This document shows, one piece after another, positions 1 to 6,071 of a stretch of DNA of 13,823 bases. A program made the position numbers and the translations under genes. The notes under the pieces are model-generated. The model saw only the letters and a program-made list of their open reading frames with translations. It searched no databases and was not told the origin of the DNA. This DNA comes from Pseudobdellovibrionaceae bacterium. GTDB taxonomy: Bacteria; Bdellovibrionota; Bdellovibrionia; Bdellovibrionales; JAMPXM01. Numbering within the stretch: the stretch's first letter is position 1; every line of letters begins with the position of its first letter. The DNA lies in assembly GCA_913776405.1 (NCBI GenBank), contig CAJYOV010000008.1, positions 1-13,823 of the forward strand. The letters run 5' to 3'.

Positions 1-387
1 CCACGGGCTAAAGAGGGCTTCGTTGTCGTTCTTTCCATCCTCGAGCGAGTATGCGTGAAACCAAGGTGTCCCGTCTTTCAAGACACGGTGAAAGGTGTGC
101 CAATTCAGCGGAAGCTCTTCGAGAATCTTCGAGGCATCGCAGTACTGAGGCTGGACAGGCGAAAGACAAAGACCTAGAAATCCTGGCACTCTGCGAGCAC
201 GCAGAATTTCGAGATAACTCCAGGGTCTTGAGTAAAGGTAAAGGCCTTCCCATTGATCGGTCGTTGTAACAACCTTTTCGTGTTTGATCGCCCGAAAGAC
301 GTCGACCAGTTTTTTGAGTTCGTCGAATTCTTCGGCCGAAACATTAATGTAGAAGTGGTCTAACGCCAGACTTTCTTTCACGCCCAT
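1..387 (-). CDS. VOC/glyoxalase-fold-like protein, C-terminus cut by window edge
   Basis: An ATG at 387 opens a frame that stays open for 129 codons to the left edge, so the 3' end is missing. The start is supported by GGAG at 395-398, 7 bases upstream. It lies only 2 bases after the stop of the exported-protein gene upstream, so the two are probably co-transcribed. The protein has no signal peptide and should be cytoplasmic. The opening LDHFYINVS followed about 40 residues later by an aromatic-rich strand ending YLEIL (His11, Glu60) has the rhythm of one VOC (glyoxalase/dioxygenase) half, and also resembles the DUF5829-type proteins related to that fold. I see no residue set that names an enzyme. 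Identity as a gene is firm; the family is a guess from motif rhythm. Confidence 0.6.
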   Translation of the reverse strand, partial: MGVKESLALDHFYINVSAEEFDELKKLVDVFRAIKHEKVVTTTDQWEGLYLYSRPWSYLEILRARRVPGFLGLCLSPVQPQYCDASKILEELPLNWHTFHRVLKDGTPWFHAYSLEDGKNDNEALFSPW

Positions 388-389
388 GT

Positions 390-1466
390 TCAGTCTCCGA
401 ATTTGAGTTCGACGGGGTTACCGGTTGTACGGTGTCGAGCCGTTTTCGTTTCGAGGTCCCAGAAAACATCTTTCGGGAGCTTGGTGGTATCGGGCACTTG
501 AGTGCGATCGTTCGTGCGTGCGAGGTTCATGAGCGCGAGCGTATTTCGCAACTGAAAGTACGGATGGATGGTGTTGCCATTTTCGCTTTTTCTATTTTCA
601 CCGTAACGGCCACCGAGCTCGTAACTTGTGTATTCGGACCAGTTATCAAATTTCGCATCGTTGAAGTCGCGAGCAAGCGGCGAGAAGGCCCGTAGATTCA
701 AGCGGTAAGAGGTGACGCCCCAGATGTTTTGCATCTTGCTTGAGTAAGACGCGTACGTATCTTCGCCAATCGAGAGTGATTTTATTTCAGGCGCGTTCGC
801 TTTTTGCGAGAGCCACTTCTCGAGATACGCTTGAGTCGCGTAGAGACTTGCGCCGGATTGAGAGAAATCGACAAGAAGAATGCGTGTGAGGCCGTTAAGA
901 CGTGAGCCGATAAAGCCGTCAAAGTGTTTGAAGAGTAACGCTTCTTCCGCAGCCGATAATTCATGAAACATCGGTGCAAGTTGGGGCGAATCGTACGGCT
1001 CTGGAAACTTCGGTAGCCGAGCCGAACTTTCATTGAAGCCAGGTAGAGGTCGGAAATCAGAAAGTGGCATCGAGATCGCGTATTGGCCCTGGATCTGTGC
1101 TTGGGCGATGATCGGCGTCGGGCTGCGACCGAGACCGACCATTAAGCAACCTGGCCCGCAGACACCGAGTGCCTTCTCGGTCGTCTTCACGATCTGATCG
1201 TAAAGTTCGTTCGAGAGGCCACGAGATTTCGCTGTGTATTTGGTGCCGGGAGAAAACGGGCTCTCGATCCAGAGGTCCGAAGCAGACGGGGCGTGTCGGC
1301 CAGCAAAGGCATCGATGCACGCGCGGCCAGAGGCCTTCGCGAAACTCACACTTGAAACAGCGAACACAGCTGTAAACACTGAAATTGAAAACGAAATTAA
1401 AAATGAAACTGAGCTCACGAAAGAAAGCAGCTGTTGGCGTGCGTGTTTGATGTAGGCGATCTGCAT
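390..1466 (-). CDS. Exported protein of unknown function
   Basis: I do not recognise this 358-residue protein. The frame can begin at ATG 1496, but I prefer ATG 1466: a purine-rich GAAGAGA lies just upstream, and the protein then starts as a signal peptide (MQIAYIKHAR, then a long hydrophobic run to about residue 38, with possible cleavage after SFAKA near residue 45). The mature part has three cysteines (50, 93, 97; the last two as CGPGC), making a disulfide possible. Around residues 186-200 the segment RILLVDFSQSGASLY resembles the PRPP-binding loop of type I phosphoribosyltransferases, but Phe replaces the second acidic residue and the protein appears exported, so I do not call it an enzyme. 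The rest is rich in Asn, Ser and aromatics. It precedes the VOC-like gene by 2 bases and follows the RCC1 gene after a 142-base gap. Confidence 0.75.
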   Translation of the reverse strand: MQIAYIKHARQQLLSFVSSVSFLISFSISVFTAVFAVSSVSFAKASGRACIDAFAGRHAPSASDLWIESPFSPGTKYTAKSRGLSNELYDQIVKTTEKALGVCGPGCLMVGLGRSPTPIIAQAQIQGQYAISMPLSDFRPLPGFNESSARLPKFPEPYDSPQLAPMFHELSAAEEALLFKHFDGFIGSRLNGLTRILLVDFSQSGASLYATQAYLEKWLSQKANAPEIKSLSIGEDTYASYSSKMQNIWGVTSYRLNLRAFSPLARDFNDAKFDNWSEYTSYELGGRYGENRKSENGNTIHPYFQLRNTLALMNLARTNDRTQVPDTTKLPKDVFWDLETKTARHRTTGNPVELKFGD

Positions 1467-1497
1467 AGAGGTCTCTTCTGCAGAGTCCGCGCTCATT

Positions 1498-1560
1498 CAC
1501 GAGGCTTCATCGAAGCCATAACGTCGCTGACGGCCGCCTTTCAGCTACCCGAACCTCGTG
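1498..1560 (-). promoter_or_regulatory. Candidate branched RNA structure in the leader of the exported-protein gene
   Basis: Read on the minus strand, CACGAGG (1560-1554) pairs perfectly with CCTCGTG (1504-1498). Inside it lie GCTGA/TCAGC (1545-1541 with 1530-1526) and the hairpin GGCTTC-GAT-GAAGCC (1517-1503). The third stem and the outer stem share two bases, so they either trim each other or compete. There is no T run, so it is not a standard terminator. It ends 31 bases before the preferred start at 1466. I matched it to no riboswitch class I know; short stems of this kind can also occur by chance. Confidence 0.3.
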
Positions 1561-1591
1561 AAACTCCTGATGGCTGACAGTCGTCTAAAAG

Positions 1592-1625
1592 TTAGTCGAA
1601 CTTGATTCTCAGTCGAATTTGATTC
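1592..1625. repeat. 17-bp tandem near-repeat spanning the RCC1 gene stop
   Basis: Two adjacent 17-base units, 1592-1608 (TTAGTCGAACTTGATTC) and 1609-1625 (TCAGTCGAATTTGATTC), match at 15 of 17 positions. The right-hand unit contains the last codons and the TGA stop of the RCC1 protein. The left-hand unit is a second copy just after the stop which, in a shifted frame, again reads Ile-Lys-Phe-Asp-stop (TAA). Confidence 0.75.
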
Positions 1626-4600
1626 GCTTCGGGGTTTCACGCCCTTTCGTGAGCGCGCCGATACCGTAACCTGATGAACCCCAACAATTCACGCGACCTG
1701 ACGTCGAGCCAGGGTACTTAGCGAGCACACAACCGAAAACAGCAATACCCGTCGTGCCGTCGGATATAGTACTCAAACCGATCTCTGAACCTGAAATCTC
1801 GGTGTTGGGCGAGTAGGTGGGTGAAAGGTACTCTGCCGCGTTTCCAACGGCTGCGGCACCAGCTGTGTTATTGCCCGCGCATTGAACAAACCCCGAATTG
1901 ATAAGACAGCTCACGTATTCGGAAGCCGCGATTGCCACAGCTGAACCAGACAGACCGCACGAAAATGGCGTAGGGAAATTGATTTTATTGTTCCCAACGC
2001 CAAGTTGCCCGTAAGCGTTTGAGCCCCAACAGCGCCCGCTCCCTGCGGCCGTATTCACGTAGGTATAAGCACCGCCGACAGCGAGTCGGACAGCACTGGA
2101 GACAGAAGAAACTTGAGTCGGTGCGGTTACGCCACCTGTTGTGCCGTTGCCGATTTGACCATAGGAATTGTCACCCCAACAGTAAACAAAACCGGTTGTG
2201 CCCGCAATGCCGCAGGCGTGAAGTCGGCCGACGCGAACGGAACTCATGGACGGCAGTGATGAAACGGAAATGGGAGTTGACGTGAAGTTGCCTGCGACGG
2301 TCGATCCAAGTTGGCCGTTCGGACCGCGCCCCCAGCATGACACGCTACCAAGCTCGGTGACTGCGCAGGTGTACTCGGGGCCGGCGGAAATCTGCTTCAC
2401 ATTTGAAAGTGTAAGAACACGTTTGAAGACGACGTCCGAGTCTGTCGTTGTGCCGTCTCCAAGTTGCCCGTATGTATTTTTGCCTTTGCAGTACACGTTT
2501 TTGTCGGCTTCGGCGATAACGCAGACATGGTTTGAGCCGCTCGAAACGTCAATGACCGTGCCGCTGTAAATTTGCTTCGCTTGAAGTGAGTAAAAGCTGT
2601 CAGTCGCATCGTTTGCTGTGGCTAGAACGTTTGTGCCCCAGCACCAGGCTGTCTTATCAGTTTTAATCACGCATCCAAGACCAAAACCCATTCGAAGGCT
2701 AACCACGTCTGACTTCAGACTTTGATGTCCGCCTTGTGTTTGAAAGGCCGTGTAGTTCCCTCGCTGGTAGTCGCCAGTCGTATCGTCACCAGCGCCCCAG
2801 CAGTAAGCACCGCCGCCAGTTGAAGTTGCGCAAGTCGTATATTCACTGACTGAGACGTCCCTTGCTTTTTCTGTGAAGAGACTCGCGCGAGAGAAGTTTA
2901 CTGAGTACTTGATGATCGGATTCGCAAGCGAGCCCATCATATTGTAGCCCCAGCAGTAGAGATCATCGGTCGCATTGACAATGCAGCCATGATAAGAGCC
3001 AAGCGCAATTCTTTTCGCATTCTGGAAATTCGGGACAACGGTCGGAATGACTTGCGCTGCCAGACCGTCTGTCAGCCCAATCGTCGAATGAATGACATCG
3101 CCCCAACAAGCATAGCGACCATCTGTCAGATGCGCGCAAACAGAGTAGGGCCCAGCGATCAAATCATCTGCTGTGGCCGGCAATGTAACATTCACGAAAG
3201 AAAGTGACTGTGTCACTCCCGCATTCCCATTACCCAGCGAACCGTTCTCATTCGAACCCACGCATTTAACGTTGCCGTCATCTAGCAGCAAGCACATGTG
3301 TCCGACGCCTAAAGCGATCTTAGTGGGAAGTGCCGGTGGCGTGTCGGAAGGGCCGTAGCCGGTGGGGTGAACGTTGGCGGCCGACGTCGTCGTGGTGCCT
3401 GTTCCAAAGCGACCGTTTGTATTCTTACCCCAGCATTCGACGACGCCGCCATCGTGGATGATGCATGTCCCGTAGCCCGACGACGAAACGTCAATGACGT
3501 CGTAGAACGGATAGATCGGAAGGTAAGGTGTTGTACCGATTGAGCCATCGCCGACGGCGAACCCGCCGTTCCAGCCCCAGCACACCAGGCCTTGATTTTG
3601 GTCAAGCGCACACGTTTGACCGCCACTCGTCATTTTTGTAACCGCGATACCGCTCGGATCTGAAATCTGCACACCCGTCGAGGCGGGCACTGTTTCTGTC
3701 CAATACTGACTTCCGTTGTTCGTTTGCTGACCGAGGCACCGGATATCGGTTGCATCTTTCACAAAGCAAGACGAATGAGGGCCGACCGCCACAAACGAAG
3801 CGCCTGTTGAATCGACCGCCGCTCCGTTGATAGCGACGCCAAAAGTTTCAAAGGTGTTCGAGGCAAAATGAACAGCCGAGGGCGATTCGGCCGCTTTGAG
3901 TTTGTACTTACGATTAACGCCGATCAAAACAGAATCGAGCGGCATTAGAGTCGCGTTCACACTGGTCGCGCCCGCGTTGACTGTCAACGTATAGTCGGCG
4001 GGCAGATAGTCGACGCCGGGGATTGCGTCGATCGGTTCGGTTTGAACACGTAACGTGAGTGCCGAAGTGATTGCGCGACTCAAAGTGATAGCGACAGCGA
4101 AGGTGCCAGACGGTGCGTACAAATATTTGTTTGCGACGGTAAGTGTTGGACCCGCTTCAAAGTTCGAGCTTCGAGCGGTAGCGCTTAAGTTGCCTGCGGC
4201 GTCGAGCGCGCGGACTTCGACGGCGTAGCTCGTCCCATCTACCAAAGAAAGACCGGTCAGATAGTGCGTCTGACTTGAAACCGTTGTGAGGTCCGTGATG
4301 TCCGTCCAGGCGCTGAGGGAGGTGCCGCCTGTCGTGACTGCACGTGCCTGATATTTTTCGATCGGTGAATAGAGATCTGTCGAAGATGCGAAGCCGAAGA
4401 GCGCAGACGCCGTTAGATTCGTTGTGCGTGTACGAACAGCGAGTGAACCAGGTGCCGTTGGCGGTGTGACATCGTAGACGACGTCGAGTGTTTGGCATTC
4501 ACTCTGATAATGGCCCTCATTTCGGAAAAGAATGGCGACTTGATGCGGGCCCTCTGCGGGAGGTAGCGTGATCGCTTTCGTGGCTGTGACTGGTTCCCAC

Positions 4601-4851
4601 TCGGGAGCGTTAAAGTAACCGCAAGTTCGATCGATGAAGATCGCCATTTCGGTCGCGTTTGTCGTGGTTACGTTCAGAGTCACTGATGACGTATTCGTAT
4701 ACTTCGATGCAGCAAGAGCCACCGTCCCAGTCGGCACCCGAGTCGAGTCGAAAAGAACTGACGCTGTCTCTTTCAAGCAACCGCTCGAGACCAGTGTTGC
4801 GAAGAGAACTGCAACGAGAGTGCTAAAATGAGTTCGGAGATGAGGATTCAA
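1609..4851 (-). CDS. Large exported RCC1-repeat protein, probable lipoprotein, with Ig/Fn3/Calx-beta-like N-terminus
   Basis: This 1080-residue protein starts with TTG at 4851. The start is supported by GGGAG at 4859-4863 with a 7-base spacer, a 4-base TTGA overlap with the previous stop, and the signal peptide that follows at once. Cys25 after LVSSG gives a loose lipobox, so lipid anchoring is likely but not certain. Domains in order: a bacterial Ig-like unit (about 40-128, Cys77/Cys119), an Fn3-like unit (131-232, opening TPPTAPGSL), a Calx-beta-like unit (233-340, with GVDYLPADYTLTV), then 14 RCC1-type blades (about 355-1070) of 49-59 residues. Most blades carry a Cys, nine or ten residues, then CWG, often followed by N-x-x-GQLG. 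RCC1 proteins fold as seven-bladed propellers, so 14 blades suggest two in tandem. Blade 12 lacks its first Cys (Tyr931). Such propellers usually bind partners; the ligand here is unknown. Periplasmic-face or cell-surface display is inferred. Confidence 0.9.
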   Translation of the reverse strand: MNPHLRTHFSTLVAVLFATLVSSGCLKETASVLFDSTRVPTGTVALAASKYTNTSSVTLNVTTTNATEMAIFIDRTCGYFNAPEWEPVTATKAITLPPAEGPHQVAILFRNEGHYQSECQTLDVVYDVTPPTAPGSLAVRTRTTNLTASALFGFASSTDLYSPIEKYQARAVTTGGTSLSAWTDITDLTTVSSQTHYLTGLSLVDGTSYAVEVRALDAAGNLSATARSSNFEAGPTLTVANKYLYAPSGTFAVAITLSRAITSALTLRVQTEPIDAIPGVDYLPADYTLTVNAGATSVNATLMPLDSVLIGVNRKYKLKAAESPSAVHFASNTFETFGVAINGAAVDSTGASFVAVGPHSSCFVKDATDIRCLGQQTNNGSQYWTETVPASTGVQISDPSGIAVTKMTSGGQTCALDQNQGLVCWGWNGGFAVGDGSIGTTPYLPIYPFYDVIDVSSSGYGTCIIHDGGVVECWGKNTNGRFGTGTTTTSAANVHPTGYGPSDTPPALPTKIALGVGHMCLLLDDGNVKCVGSNENGSLGNGNAGVTQSLSFVNVTLPATADDLIAGPYSVCAHLTDGRYACWGDVIHSTIGLTDGLAAQVIPTVVPNFQNAKRIALGSYHGCIVNATDDLYCWGYNMMGSLANPIIKYSVNFSRASLFTEKARDVSVSEYTTCATSTGGGAYCWGAGDDTTGDYQRGNYTAFQTQGGHQSLKSDVVSLRMGFGLGCVIKTDKTAWCWGTNVLATANDATDSFYSLQAKQIYSGTVIDVSSGSNHVCVIAEADKNVYCKGKNTYGQLGDGTTTDSDVVFKRVLTLSNVKQISAGPEYTCAVTELGSVSCWGRGPNGQLGSTVAGNFTSTPISVSSLPSMSSVRVGRLHACGIAGTTGFVYCWGDNSYGQIGNGTTGGVTAPTQVSSVSSAVRLAVGGAYTYVNTAAGSGRCWGSNAYGQLGVGNNKINFPTPFSCGLSGSAVAIAASEYVSCLINSGFVQCAGNNTAGAAAVGNAAEYLSPTYSPNTEISGSEIGLSTISDGTTGIAVFGCVLAKYPGSTSGRVNCWGSSGYGIGALTKGRETPKRIKFD

Positions 4852-6071
4852 AATAAAACTCCCATCGAGAGTTCAAGTTCAAGAGTGCTGAGATCCGCAG
4901 TTCCCGACCGGTCGAGGCCCTCGGAGCGCGAGTATTTGAACGAGTCTTTTTGGAATTGAAGGCGGGTGCCAATCGTAATTGAGCGTGTGATTGCGAGTGA
5001 ATAACTGGCACCTGCGGCAAAACCCAAGTTGCCGGTCGCAGTGCCGCCAAAGACATACGGGTATCGAAGGTCGACATATCCATTTAGCATAAACGCTTTT
5101 GCGGAGAAATGATTGAAGCCGACGCCAACTGAAGGCTCAACCGCGATCGGTGTCTCGATTTCGAGCCGGTCAGCTAAATCAATTCTTGCAAGAGGGGCGT
5201 TTCTTAGATTGAGACCGTAGCGGTAAAGCGGGTGAAACGCGCTTTCACCAAATTGGCGCACCCAAGTCGTCTCACGTTTTTGAATCATGACGCCCGCTCG
5301 GTATGTTCGTAGGTTCGTATCTTCACCGAAAGTTTGAGCGGTCTTCAATTTGAAACTCGACGTTGTGAATGAAAAAATCTGCTCCACTTTCGGGTTTGTC
5401 GACCGCTGATATGTTAGTCCGAGCGTCGGCGTTGCTACGGCATCGTAATTCAACTCGCCGTTCATTGAGGTGAGCTTCTGCGCAAGAGCGAGACCCGTGA
5501 GACCACCTTCGAGTCGTAATGTTGATTTTGGACAAAGCTTCGTTTTCGTCGAGAAATCGAGAACTGGATCGAGTTCGGCTAAGCGAACTTGCCCCCGGGC
5601 ATCGAGTCCGATGTTGAGAAGATAAATTTGGTCAACGTCAGACTTCACCAAGATGCGAGTCGTAGCGGTCTCTTCGGCACCGACGGGCATAACGAAAGAG
5701 AACTCACTGGTCTCTGCATTTAAGAGAGACGAACTCTTGAGTGCAAAGTTGAGAGCGGCCATCGTCCCGTTTTTTCTTCGGTAAGAAATTTCGTCGGAAT
5801 CGAACGACACGGCGATGTCGGTTAAGCTCTTGCCGCGAACTCGTACCGGGTAGGAACCAGAGGGAGATTTCGGGCCGACCTCAACCACTTGGAAGACTTC
5901 AGCCGGGCTCTTGATAAGAGTGAGGCAATCTGTTTGAAAGCGGTTGATACGATCCATCTGTTCAGCGACAGATTTCGCATGAATGCGAGCCTTCCTTGCG
6001 GCGAGCCCTTGCGGCAGGTGCGCGAAGCTCATCGTTATTAAGAGCGTGAGTGCAGTGAGTTTATTTCGCAT
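4848..6071 (-). CDS. Exported protein with probable C-terminal outer-membrane beta-barrel
   Basis: The 407-residue reading from ATG 6071 begins with a clear signal peptide (MRNK, hydrophobic run, cleavage near GLAA/R at residue 25). A GTG at 6098 would add nine residues ahead of the signal and is less likely. The start overlaps the stop of the FecR/Fn3 gene by 11 bases, and its own stop overlaps the RCC1 start by 4. Residues 26-180 look like a soluble periplasmic part with two cysteines (49, 180). From about 184 onward there are alternating polar/hydrophobic strands with Gly and aromatic residues, ending LELELSMGVLF. A final Phe is the usual signal for BAM-dependent insertion of outer-membrane barrels. 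No specific family is recognised. Being between a periplasmic protein and a probable surface lipoprotein, it could anchor or export the latter; that is inference. Confidence 0.85.
   Translation of the reverse strand: MRNKLTALTLLITMSFAHLPQGLAARKARIHAKSVAEQMDRINRFQTDCLTLIKSPAEVFQVVEVGPKSPSGSYPVRVRGKSLTDIAVSFDSDEISYRRKNGTMAALNFALKSSSLLNAETSEFSFVMPVGAEETATTRILVKSDVDQIYLLNIGLDARGQVRLAELDPVLDFSTKTKLCPKSTLRLEGGLTGLALAQKLTSMNGELNYDAVATPTLGLTYQRSTNPKVEQIFSFTTSSFKLKTAQTFGEDTNLRTYRAGVMIQKRETTWVRQFGESAFHPLYRYGLNLRNAPLARIDLADRLEIETPIAVEPSVGVGFNHFSAKAFMLNGYVDLRYPYVFGGTATGNLGFAAGASYSLAITRSITIGTRLQFQKDSFKYSRSEGLDRSGTADLSTLELELSMGVLF
4859..4863 (-). promoter_or_regulatory. Ribosome binding site of the TTG-started RCC1 gene
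   Basis: GGGAG on the minus strand sits 7 bases before TTG 4851 and lies inside the last codons of the upstream barrel gene. It decides the start, because the next Met in the RCC1 frame is residue 69 and would lose the signal peptide. Confidence 0.7.

Noticed and set aside
1057..1500. 147-codon minus-strand frame overlapping the exported-protein gene
   Set aside because: It is a frame-shifted shadow: Arg- and Cys-rich, with no signal peptide, whereas the other frame has a good one.
1498..1560. tRNA-like or known riboswitch in the 142-base gap
   Set aside because: The branched fold has no anticodon-type arm or CCA end, and its bases do not fit the c-di-GMP, preQ1, fluoride or cobalamin consensus sequences I compared by eye.
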